Shown here: in pieces, positions 53,917 to 61,367 of the stretch
Layout: every line of letters starts with the position of its first letter
Numbering within the stretch: position 1 is the stretch's first letter
From: Paracoccaceae bacterium
GTDB lineage: Bacteria; Pseudomonadota; Alphaproteobacteria; Rhodobacterales; Rhodobacteraceae
Direction of reading: 5' to 3'
Assembly: GCA_009773375.1 (NCBI GenBank)
Contig: WRPH01000007.1
Coordinates: 1 to 64,000 of the forward strand
DNA: 64,000 nt
The notes under the pieces: model-generated
Database searches by the model: none
The model's input: the letters and a program-made list of their open reading frames with translations, nothing else
What the model was told of the DNA's origin: nothing
Made by a program: the position numbers and the translations under genes

Positions 53917-56420
53917 CTGTGTTGTCGCTGCTGACTGATATTCTGTTTGTCGGGCATTCGCTGGTAGGCCCAACCTTGCCAACGGTGCTGGAGGCAGCGC
54001 TCAAGCAGATGGGCGAACCGGCGGTGGTCGAGGCGCAGATCATCAACGGCGCGTCGCTGGCCTATAACTGGGATCACGCGACCGAGGCCGAAGGCGTCGA
54101 TGCCAAGGCGCGGCTGGCCGACCGCCCCGCCGATGTGCTGATCCTGACAGAAGCGCAACCGATTGTCGGCCATGTCAAATATTCCGCCACGGCGGCCAAC
54201 GTCGCCAAATTCGCGGGGCTGGCGCTGGAGGCCAATCCCGATACCCGAATTTATGTCTACGAAACCTGGCCCAGCCTGAACTCTGGCCCCGGTGCCGACA
54301 CCAAAGACGACCCCGACGCAGGCATTGCGTGGCGCGAACGGCTCGCACGCGACCTGCCGGTGTGGGAAGCGGTGGTGGCCGAAGCCTCTGCCGCCACGGG
54401 CCATCCAGTGCAATTGCTGCCCGCCGGTCAGGCGATGGGGGCGCTGGCCGATGCGATCAAGGCGGGGGCGGTGCCCGAGATCACCACGATCAACCAGATG
54501 TTTGTCGATGACATCCACCCCAACGGCAAGGGGCTGTATTTTCTGGCCATGGTGCAGGCCGCCGCGATTTCTGGCCGCAGCCCGGAAGGCCTGCCGCCAA
54601 AAATCACCCGCGCCTGGACCTCCCGCGATGCGGTGATCAGCCCGGCGCAGGCCACCGCCTTGCAACAGATCGCGTGGCGGGCAGTGCAGGGCTATCAGCC
54701 GGGCAAAGCCACTGTGGTGCCGGTAGCAGCACCTGCGACAGTGGCGGTTGCCCCGCCGCAGACCGACACGCCCGCAGACCCGGCCTTCCCCAGCTTTGCA
54801 CCAATTGCCAACCAGCATCTGGCCTTGGGGCTGGCCGGGATCAACGACTGGTCGGTGCAGCAACCGTTTCTGAACGTGATGAAAACCGCGCGGCCTTGGG
54901 TCGGGCATCTGCCCGGCCAATGGGGCGGCTGGAGCGAGGCCGATCTGGCAAAGGCCGGCGCGCTGGGGCCACACGGCTGGCCGGTAAAAATCCCGCCCGA
55001 GGTCACCGGCCTGACCACGCTGATCCTGACCGATCTGCCCGAGGATGCCTTGGGCGTCGCGGGGCGCTACCTTCTGACATGGCAGGGCAAGGGCGCGCTG
55101 CAACTGGAAGGCCGCGCGCAGGTGGTGGATCAAGGCCCCGGCCAGATCAGCTTTGATTACACCCCCGGCGAGGGTGCGGTGCTGATCAACCTGACCCAGA
55201 TCGACGCCGCCGACCCGATCCGCGATATCGTGGTGGTGCGTGCCGCGCGGGCGGATGCCTTGGCACAAGGCGCGATCTTCAACCCCGACTGGCTGGCGCG
55301 TCTGCGCGGCGTCAACGGCCTGCGGTTCATGGACTGGATGGCGACGAATGATTCGACGCTGACCGAGGCAAAAGACCGCCCCCTGCCCGAGGATTATTCC
55401 TATGCCCGCAACGGTGTGCCGGTCGAGGTGATGGTGGCGCTGGCCAATGAGCTGCACGCCGATCCGTGGTTCACCCTGCCACATCTGGCGACCGACGATC
55501 TGGCCCGCACCTACGCGCAAATCGTGCATGACATGCTTGATGCAGCGCTGGTGGCGCAGGTCGAATACTCCAACGAGGTCTGGAACTGGCAATTCGCCCA
55601 AGCCCGCTGGGCGGAAGAACAGGCCAAGGCGCGCTGGGGGCAGGATAAGGCCTGGGTGCAATTTTACGGCCTGCGCGCCGCACAAATTGCCTCGATCTGG
55701 GCCGATGTGTTCAAGGATGCGCCGCAACGGCTGACCCGCATCGTCTCGGTGCAGACCGGCTGGCTGGGGCTGGAAAGCCAGATCCTCGACGCGCCGCTGG
55801 TGCAGGCCGAAGGCTTGCCGCCGCCGGTGGTCAGCTTTGATGCCTATGCGGTCACCGGGTATTTCAGTGCCATGCTGGGGTCGGATCAGAAGTTTGTCAC
55901 CGTGAAGGGCTGGCTGCTGCAATCCGCCGACGCCGCCCGCGCCGAAGCGGCGGCGCAAGGCCTGACCGGGGCGCAGGCTGACGCCTATATTGCCGCGCAC
56001 CGCTATGATCTGGCCGACAAGCTGGCGGCGCAAGACCTGCGCGACGGCTCGGTTTCGGGCGACCCGACCGACAGTCTGGCACAAGTGCTGGCCGAGATCC
56101 TGCCCTACCACGCCGCCATCGCTGCCGACCGTGGCCTGAAGCTGATGATGTATGAAGGCGGCAGCCATGTCGTCGGCTACGGCAACCAGACCGAAGACGA
56201 GGCGCTGACCGATTTCTTCACCCACCTGAATTTCACCCCGGAAATGGGCATGCTTTACGGCGAGCTGATCGCCGGGTGGCAGCTGCAATCAGACGCGCCG
56301 TTCAACGCCTTTGTCGATGTTTACCGCCCCGGCAAATGGGGATCCTGGGGCGCGCTGCGGCACTTGGGCGATGATAACCCGCGCTGGCAAGCGTTGGCGA
56401 AAGGCTGCCTGACATGCTGA
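53913..56420 (+). CDS. SGNH-hydrolase / clan A glycosidase-like two-domain protein
   Basis: An 835-residue protein of unknown function. Residues 1-260 look like an SGNH esterase: DILFVGHSLVG with S16 as nucleophile, and VDDIHPNGKG with D199/H202 as the other catalytic residues. A Pro/Ala linker and a beta-rich segment follow. Residues about 450-835 look like a (beta/alpha)8 glycosidase: YSNEVWNW (N554, E555) and MYEGGSH (E748) match the Asn-Glu and second Glu of clan GH-A. No signal peptide is visible in this frame. GAGGG lies five bases before the ATG. It overlaps the GT2 gene by seven bases. A polysaccharide-modifying enzyme is likely. Confidence 0.7.
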   Translation: MTVLSLLTDILFVGHSLVGPTLPTVLEAALKQMGEPAVVEAQIINGASLAYNWDHATEAEGVDAKARLADRPADVLILTEAQPIVGHVKYSATAANVAKFAGLALEANPDTRIYVYETWPSLNSGPGADTKDDPDAGIAWRERLARDLPVWEAVVAEASAATGHPVQLLPAGQAMGALADAIKAGAVPEITTINQMFVDDIHPNGKGLYFLAMVQAAAISGRSPEGLPPKITRAWTSRDAVISPAQATALQQIAWRAVQGYQPGKATVVPVAAPATVAVAPPQTDTPADPAFPSFAPIANQHLALGLAGINDWSVQQPFLNVMKTARPWVGHLPGQWGGWSEADLAKAGALGPHGWPVKIPPEVTGLTTLILTDLPEDALGVAGRYLLTWQGKGALQLEGRAQVVDQGPGQISFDYTPGEGAVLINLTQIDAADPIRDIVVVRAARADALAQGAIFNPDWLARLRGVNGLRFMDWMATNDSTLTEAKDRPLPEDYSYARNGVPVEVMVALANELHADPWFTLPHLATDDLARTYAQIVHDMLDAALVAQVEYSNEVWNWQFAQARWAEEQAKARWGQDKAWVQFYGLRAAQIASIWADVFKDAPQRLTRIVSVQTGWLGLESQILDAPLVQAEGLPPPVVSFDAYAVTGYFSAMLGSDQKFVTVKGWLLQSADAARAEAAAQGLTGAQADAYIAAHRYDLADKLAAQDLRDGSVSGDPTDSLAQVLAEILPYHAAIAADRGLKLMMYEGGSHVVGYGNQTEDEALTDFFTHLNFTPEMGMLYGELIAGWQLQSDAPFNAFVDVYRPGKWGSWGALRHLGDDNPRWQALAKGCLTC

Positions 56421-57229
56421 GCGTGATCATCCCGGCCTCAAACGAGGCGGGCTATATCGGTGCCTGCCTGACCGCGCTGTTCGCCTCTGGCCCGCTGGGG
56501 GCCGAGGCGATTGTCGTCGCCAACGGCTGCCGCGATGCGACCGCAGAGGTCGCGCGCGGCTATACTGAAGCGGCGGCGGCAGCGGGCTGGCGGTTGGTGG
56601 TGCTGAATGTGCCGGAAGGCGGTAAACCCAACGCGCTGAACCGGGGCGACGCGGCAGCGCAGGGCGATCTGCGCGCCTATCTGGATGCCGATGTGGTGGT
56701 GACGCCTGATCTGATGGCGCAGCTGATCGCGACTTTGGCGACAGATCATTCCCGCTACGCCACCGGCACCGCACAGATTCCGCAGGCGAAAAGTGCCGTG
56801 ACCCGCGCCTATGCCCGTTTCTGGCAGCGCCTGCCCTTCGCGCAATCGACCGCCCCCGGTTATGGCCTGTTTGCCGTCAACGCGGCGGGCCGGGCGCGCT
56901 GGGGCGACTTTCCCGGCATCATCTCGGACGATACCTTTGTGCGGCTGCAATTTGACCCCGCCGAGCGGGTGCAGGTGGCCGCCCGCTATGACTGGCCGAT
57001 GATCGAAGGCTTCACAGCACTCAGCCGGGTGCGTCGCAGGCAAGATGCCGGGGTGGCCGAGATTGACCGGCTGTATCCGGGCCTGCTGGCGCGCGAGGCG
57101 AAACCGCATCTGAGCAAAGCGGCGCTGCTGGGCCTATGCCTGCGCGACCCGCTGGGTTTCGGCACCTATGCCGCGGTGTCGCTGGCGGTGCGTCTGCGCC
57201 GCGGTCAGGGCTGGAGCCGGGGACGCTGA
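56414..57229 (+). CDS. Glycosyltransferase family 2 protein
   Basis: A GT-A fold enzyme (271 aa): SVIIPASNEAGYIGACL, the VVANGCRDAT loop, EGGKPNALNRG and the DxD in RAYLDADVVVTPDL. FPGIISDDTFVRLQF is the acceptor-side acidic motif. It overlaps the SGNH-glycosidase gene by seven bases, so the two are translated together and probably act on one glycan. No membrane helix is evident apart from a weak C-terminal hydrophobic patch. Confidence 0.88.
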   Translation: MLSVIIPASNEAGYIGACLTALFASGPLGAEAIVVANGCRDATAEVARGYTEAAAAAGWRLVVLNVPEGGKPNALNRGDAAAQGDLRAYLDADVVVTPDLMAQLIATLATDHSRYATGTAQIPQAKSAVTRAYARFWQRLPFAQSTAPGYGLFAVNAAGRARWGDFPGIISDDTFVRLQFDPAERVQVAARYDWPMIEGFTALSRVRRRQDAGVAEIDRLYPGLLAREAKPHLSKAALLGLCLRDPLGFGTYAAVSLAVRLRRGQGWSRGR

Positions 57230-57279
57230 AGCGGAATTCGAGCGAATTCGCGCCCGATTTCCGTAAGAAAATCGTGCGC

Positions 57280-58068
57280 TTACAGATCGAAGGTTGCGAA
57301 AACCGGAACGTGGTCGCTGGGCTGCTCCCAGCCGCGCGCGTCGCGCAAGATCCGGCTGCCCTGCGCTGCGGCCTTGATATCGCCGGTCGCCCAGATGTGA
57401 TCCAGCCGCCGCCCCTTGTCGGCGGCGTTCCAGTCGGCGGCGCGATAGCTCCACCAGCTATACAGCTTGCCATCAGGAATATCGCCACGCGTCACATCCG
57501 ACCAGCCGCCCGCCTCCATCACCGCGCCCAGATGTTCCACCTCGATCGGCGTGTGCGACACGATCTTCAGCAGCGATTTGTGATCCCAGACATCGTCTTC
57601 GCGCGGGGCAATGTTCAGATCACCGACCAGAATCGCGCGGTCGGGCCGTTCCCAATGGAACCAATCGCGCATTTCAGTCAGGAAATCCAACTTCTGCCCG
57701 AACTTTTCATTCTGCGCCCGGTCCGGAATATCGCCCCCGGCAGGCACATAGAAATTGTGAATGGTGACACCGTTTTCCAACTGCGCCGCCACATGCCGGG
57801 CGTGGCCCAGACTGGCAAAATCCTTGTCGCCCACATCCATGATCGGCAGCTTCGACAGGATCGCCACGCCGTTGTAGCCCTTCTGGCCGCGCGCCACCAT
57901 GTAGCGATAGCCCAGCGCCTGAAACTGCTCGACCGGGATCTTTTCGACCGGGCTTTTGCATTCCTGCAAACACAGAATATCAGGTTGCTCTTCCGCCATC
58001 AGCCTGGCCACCAGCCCTTCACGCAGACGGACAGAGTTGATGTTCCAGGTGGCAAGGGTGAAGGTCAT
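57280..58068 (-). CDS. xthA: Exodeoxyribonuclease III
   Basis: An AP endonuclease/3' exonuclease (262 aa) for base-excision repair. Catalytic motifs are LATWNINSVR, LCLQECK, GDLNIAPREDDVWD and the final SDHVPVFA. It is full length. The ATG at 58068 gives the standard MTFTLATWNINSVR start. It is convergent with the GT2 gene with 50 bases between stops. Confidence 0.96.
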   Translation of the reverse strand: MTFTLATWNINSVRLREGLVARLMAEEQPDILCLQECKSPVEKIPVEQFQALGYRYMVARGQKGYNGVAILSKLPIMDVGDKDFASLGHARHVAAQLENGVTIHNFYVPAGGDIPDRAQNEKFGQKLDFLTEMRDWFHWERPDRAILVGDLNIAPREDDVWDHKSLLKIVSHTPIEVEHLGAVMEAGGWSDVTRGDIPDGKLYSWWSYRAADWNAADKGRRLDHIWATGDIKAAAQGSRILRDARGWEQPSDHVPVFATFDL

Positions 58069-58134
58069 GGCGCGCTCCAGATGCAGACGGCGGAGCCTAG
58101 GCTCTGCCGTCCCATATCTCAAGACACCTTCCGC

Positions 58135-58449
58135 TTAGTCGGTCAGCGTGAAGGTGTTGGTTTCGCACAGGTTGGCGGTGCCTTCCATCGTGGCCTCGTT
58201 TTCCATCACGAATTGCAGATCATAGCTGCACACGTCGCTGCCGTCTGCGATGGTCACGGTGCCGGTTTCGCCGACGGCCAGCACATCCACGCCCAGAATA
58301 TCATCGCCCCAATCAGCGGCCTCGGGCAGCGAAACATACAGGTTGCTGAGCGGCTGGCTGCTGTTGTTGATCAGCGTGAACACCAGATCTTCGGCAAAAG
58401 CCGGGGCGGCAAGCAAGGTAAACACCGCAGCAAGGGTCTTGATTTTCAT
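58135..58449 (-). CDS. Small secreted protein of unknown function
   Basis: A 104-residue protein with a clear signal peptide (MKIKTLAAVFTLLAAPAFA, then EDL). The mature part of about 85 residues is acidic and beta-rich (VFTLINNSSQPLSNLYVSLP), with two Cys (DVCSYDL and NLCETN) that could form a disulfide. I do not recognise a named family. GGGAG lies six bases before the ATG. Two candidate sRNAs lie upstream on the same strand. Confidence 0.75.
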   Translation of the reverse strand: MKIKTLAAVFTLLAAPAFAEDLVFTLINNSSQPLSNLYVSLPEAADWGDDILGVDVLAVGETGTVTIADGSDVCSYDLQFVMENEATMEGTANLCETNTFTLTD

Positions 58450-58538
58450 ATGAAACTCCCAGCGGATGCCCACCACCCGCGCCGCGCGGATTTGCCCGCA
58501 GATCGGCGATAAAACAAGTGTGGAAAACCCATCATTTT

Positions 58539-58591
58539 AAAAAAATGCGCCCAGCCAGATGGCCGGGCGTAAGGTCCAACAGGGAGGTAAT
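58539..58591 (-). ncRNA. Candidate sRNA 2 (CCUCCC core plus intrinsic terminator)
   Basis: On the minus strand TATAAG (58603-58598) is a good -10; transcription from about 58591 would give an RNA of about 53 bases. It starts near the core CCTCCCTGTTGGACC (58587-58573) and ends in GCCCGGCC-ATCT-GGCTGGGC then GCATTTTTTT. The stem has a G-U pair in the minus transcript but an A-C mismatch in the plus one, so the minus strand is the transcribed strand. CCUCCC can pair with Shine-Dalgarno sequences. Confidence 0.65.
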
Positions 58592-58716
58592 TTGATTCTT
58601 ATAGCATGAATTCCGCATTCCGGCTTGCGTGAAATCAAATTCTGATAAAATACGACTTTTTCGCCACAACCCGTGATTGCAGAATGCAACCAAGTCAACG
58701 GCTACGCGCTTTTTGC

Positions 58717-58766
58717 AAAAAAAGACCGGGCGACAAGCGCCCGGCCAGGTCCAACAGGGAGGATGC
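58717..58766 (-). ncRNA. Candidate sRNA 1, paralogue of sRNA 2
   Basis: It has the same 15-base core (58762-58748), followed by a perfect CCGGGCG-CTTGT-CGCCCGG stem (58744-58726) and TCTTTTTTT. The 5' end is set by analogy with sRNA 2; TTATGA at 58776-58771 is a possible -10. Length about 50 bases. Stem sequences differ between copies while the core is identical, as expected if the core is the functional, target-pairing part. Confidence 0.65.
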
Positions 58767-58888
58767 CGTGTCATAACCCCGACACGACAAGGGGAACTCG
58801 CTGCACCAATCCGGCCCATGTCGCCTACATAATCATCAAATCCGGCAACAATAAGACCCGTATCCGACGAAATCGGTAAAATTACGCC

Positions 58889-59575
58889 CTAGGCCACCAA
58901 TTTGTAGCCGCCGCTTTCCGTCACCAGCAGCCGCGCATTCGCCGGATCGGCCTCAATCTTCTGGCGCAGACGGTAAATGTGGGTTTCCAGCGTATGCGTC
59001 GTCACCCCGGCATTATAACCCCACACCTCGTGGAGCAGCACATCCCGCGCCACCACGCCTTGTTGGGCGCGATAAAGATACTTCAGGATGTTGGTTTCCT
59101 TTTCGGTTAACCGCACCTTTTTATCCTTGGCATCGACCAGCAGTTTCTGCGCCGGTTTGAAGGTATACGGCCCCATCTGGAACACCGCATCTTCGGATTG
59201 TTCATGCGTGCGCAACTGTGCGCGGATACGGGCCAGCAGCACCGGGAATTTGAACGGCTTGGTCACATAGTCGTTCGCGCCCGAATCAAGCCCCAGAATG
59301 GTGTCGCTGTCGGTGTCGTGCCCGGTCAGCATCATGATCGGGCATTTCACCCCGGATTTGCGCATCCGGCGGCACAGCTCGCGGCCATCGGTATCGGGCA
59401 GGCCGACATCGAGGATCACCAGATCGTAAAGCCCGGCCTTCGATTTCTCCATGCCCTCGGCCCCGGTGCTGGCTTCGAACACGTCGAAATCCTCGGTCAT
59501 CACCAGCTGTTCGCTCAGCGCTTCGCGCAGATCGTCATCGTCATCGACCAACAGGATTTTGCGCAACTGTGCCAT
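58889..59575 (-). CDS. OmpR/PhoB-family response regulator (orphan)
   Basis: A 228-residue two-domain regulator. The receiver has the acidic pocket VDDDDD (residues 10-15), phospho-acceptor D56 (VILDVGLPD) and the TKPF Lys. The winged helix ends THTLETHIYRLRQKIE and LLVTESGGYKLV. No histidine kinase gene is adjacent, so the partner is elsewhere. Sequence style recalls the CenR/ChvI-like essential regulators of Alphaproteobacteria, but I cannot assign it. It lies immediately upstream of the candidate sRNAs. Confidence 0.9.
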   Translation of the reverse strand: MAQLRKILLVDDDDDLREALSEQLVMTEDFDVFEASTGAEGMEKSKAGLYDLVILDVGLPDTDGRELCRRMRKSGVKCPIMMLTGHDTDSDTILGLDSGANDYVTKPFKFPVLLARIRAQLRTHEQSEDAVFQMGPYTFKPAQKLLVDAKDKKVRLTEKETNILKYLYRAQQGVVARDVLLHEVWGYNAGVTTHTLETHIYRLRQKIEADPANARLLVTESGGYKLVA

Positions 59576-59728
59576 TTCACGTCTCCATGACCGGGCAAGC
59601 CTGCCCTTCGCTGCAAGACATGCGCCCGGCTCACGGCTGCGACAAGATTTGCTACAATCGGCTCACGCGGTCGTGTCGCAGGCTTGGGAAATGTTTCAAT
59701 TCCGTCACCGTTGTCTTATGCAAGGCGC

Positions 59729-60814
59729 ATGACCCTGTCGCCCACCATACCCGAAAAACTCGCCCGCGCCCGCGCTGATCTGCGTCTGGGCTTGCCGATT
59801 GTGCTGACTGGCGGCGGCAAAGCCCTGCTCTGCGCCGCTATTGAGGAGCTGACCGAGGCGCGCCTTGCCGCCTTGCGCGCCGAAGGCCCTCCCGAACTGG
59901 CGCTGACCGCACGGCGCGCTGCGACGCTGAAGGCGATCCCCTATGATGGCGATCTGGCGCGGTTGCGCCTGCCGGCCGACGCCGATCTGCGCTGGCTGCG
60001 GGGCGTGGCTGACCCTGCGAACGATCTGCAAGTGCCGATGAAAGGCCCGCTGATCGCGCTGCGCGAGGGTGATGCGGGGCTGCATCGCACCGCGATTGCG
60101 CTGGCGAAATCGGCGCAACTGCTGCCCGCCGTGCTGCTGGTGCCGGTGGCCGATGGGCTGGCCTTGGCCGCGCGGCACGGGTTGACCCTGCTGGCGCAGC
60201 CCGATTGCGCCGATCTGGACCGGCTTGCGCCGCTGTCTGCGGTGATCTCGGCCCGGCTGCCGATGGCGGCGGCGCAGGCTGGGCGGCTGCATATCTTTCG
60301 CCCCGATGATGGCAGCGCCGAACATTACGCCGTTGAAATCGGCCGCCCCGACCGCAGCGCCCCGGTGCTGGCGCGGCTGCATTCAGCCTGTTTCACCGGC
60401 GATGTGCTGGGCAGCCTGAAATGCGATTGCGGCCCGCAACTGCACGCCGCCTTGGCCCAGATGGGGGCCGAAGGCGCGGGCGTGCTGCTCTATCTCAATC
60501 AGGAAGGCCGCGGCATTGGCCTTGCCAACAAGATGCGTGCCTATTCCTTGCAAGATCAAGGCTTTGACACTGTCGAGGCCAACCACCGCCTTGGCTTTGA
60601 AGATGATGAACGCGATTTCCGCATCGGTGCCGAAATTTTGCAGAAGATGGGCTTCGCACAGGTGCGGCTGCTGACCAACAACCCGAAAAAGCTGAACATG
60701 CTGCAAGCTTGCGGCCTGACCGTCACGGAGCGGGTGCCGCTGAAAGTCGGTGAAACCGCGCAGAACCGCGCCTATCTGGCCACCAAGGCCGCCAAATCCG
60801 GGCATTTGCTATGA
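59729..60814 (+). CDS. ribA: GTP cyclohydrolase II (RibA) with divergent N-terminal domain
   Basis: The C-terminal 200 residues are a complete GTP cyclohydrolase II, the first step of riboflavin synthesis. Zinc cysteines are in [18 protein letters not shown], and [19 protein letters not shown] is the catalytic region. The N-terminal 150 residues are an Ala/Leu-rich domain in place of a canonical RibB; I see no RibB catalytic motif there. The ATG at 59729 follows AAGG. The L,D-transpeptidase gene overlaps the stop by four bases. Confidence 0.92.
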   Translation: MTLSPTIPEKLARARADLRLGLPIVLTGGGKALLCAAIEELTEARLAALRAEGPPELALTARRAATLKAIPYDGDLARLRLPADADLRWLRGVADPANDLQVPMKGPLIALREGDAGLHRTAIALAKSAQLLPAVLLVPVADGLALAARHGLTLLAQPDCADLDRLAPLSAVISARLPMAAAQAGRLHIFRPDDGSAEHYAVEIGRPDRSAPVLARLHSACFTGDVLGSLKCDCGPQLHAALAQMGAEGAGVLLYLNQEGRGIGLANKMRAYSLQDQGFDTVEANHRLGFEDDERDFRIGAEILQKMGFAQVRLLTNNPKKLNMLQACGLTVTERVPLKVGETAQNRAYLATKAAKSGHLL

Positions 60815-61311
60815 AACCGACCGATCTTGTCGTCACCCCGATGGGCGTGCGCTTTCTGAACCGCCGCTTCCCGTGCAGCGTTGGCCGTGGCGGCATCGTC
60901 GCGAACAAGCGCGAGGGCGATGGCGGCAGCCCGGTCGGCACCCATCGCATCGTCGGCATGCTCTACCGCCCCGACCGGATTGCGGCCAGCCAACTGCCAA
61001 ACTGGGCGCTGCCGATCCGGCCCGGCGATCTGTGGTCGGATGACCCGAACGACTATGACTACAACCAGCTGGTCCGCGCGCCCTCCCCCTATAGCCACGA
61101 AAGACTGACCCGCGCCGACCCGCAATATGATCTGATCCTGATCACCGACTGGAACTGGCTCGACCCGATCCCCGGTCGCGGCTCGGCGATTTTCCTGCAC
61201 ACATGGCGCCGCCCCGGCCACCCGACGGCGGGCTGCATCGCGTTTTCGCAAAAGAATCTGCTGTGGATCGCCAATCGCCTGCGCCCCGAAAGCCGGGTGG
61301 TGATCCGCTAA
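60811..61311 (+). CDS. L,D-transpeptidase (YkuD domain) protein
   Basis: A 166-residue YkuD-fold protein. The catalytic motif [18 protein letters not shown] holds the essential His and the nucleophilic Cys. Such enzymes make 3-3 peptidoglycan cross-links or attach proteins to the wall. No signal peptide is apparent, the common state for this short alphaproteobacterial subfamily. It overlaps ribA by ATGA, a pairing with no clear functional link. Confidence 0.88.
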   Translation: MKPTDLVVTPMGVRFLNRRFPCSVGRGGIVANKREGDGGSPVGTHRIVGMLYRPDRIAASQLPNWALPIRPGDLWSDDPNDYDYNQLVRAPSPYSHERLTRADPQYDLILITDWNWLDPIPGRGSAIFLHTWRRPGHPTAGCIAFSQKNLLWIANRLRPESRVVIR

Positions 61312-61367
61312 GCCTTCCCAAAGCGATTTGAATTGGCTATCCTGCTTGCGCTAACGGGGGGAAGATC

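Larger units (their letters stand above)
58450..58888 (-). other. Gene-free region carrying two tandem candidate sRNAs
   Basis: 439 bases with no convincing protein gene. On the minus strand two units share the core CCTCCCTGTTGGACC followed by a GC stem and seven Ts. See the two ncRNA entries. The remaining sequence is AT-richer than the surroundings. Confidence 0.75.

Noticed and set aside
53775-56288. 837-codon minus-strand frame opposite the SGNH-glycosidase gene
   Set aside because: Considered because both frames are long. The plus frame has catalytic motifs, a ribosome site and coupling to the GT2 gene; the minus frame has Gly/Gln/Arg-rich noise.
58539-58766. The duplicated 15-base core as a CRISPR or simple tandem repeat
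   Set aside because: Only two copies, 175 bases apart, each tied to its own stem and T-run; no cas genes. Better explained as paired sRNAs.
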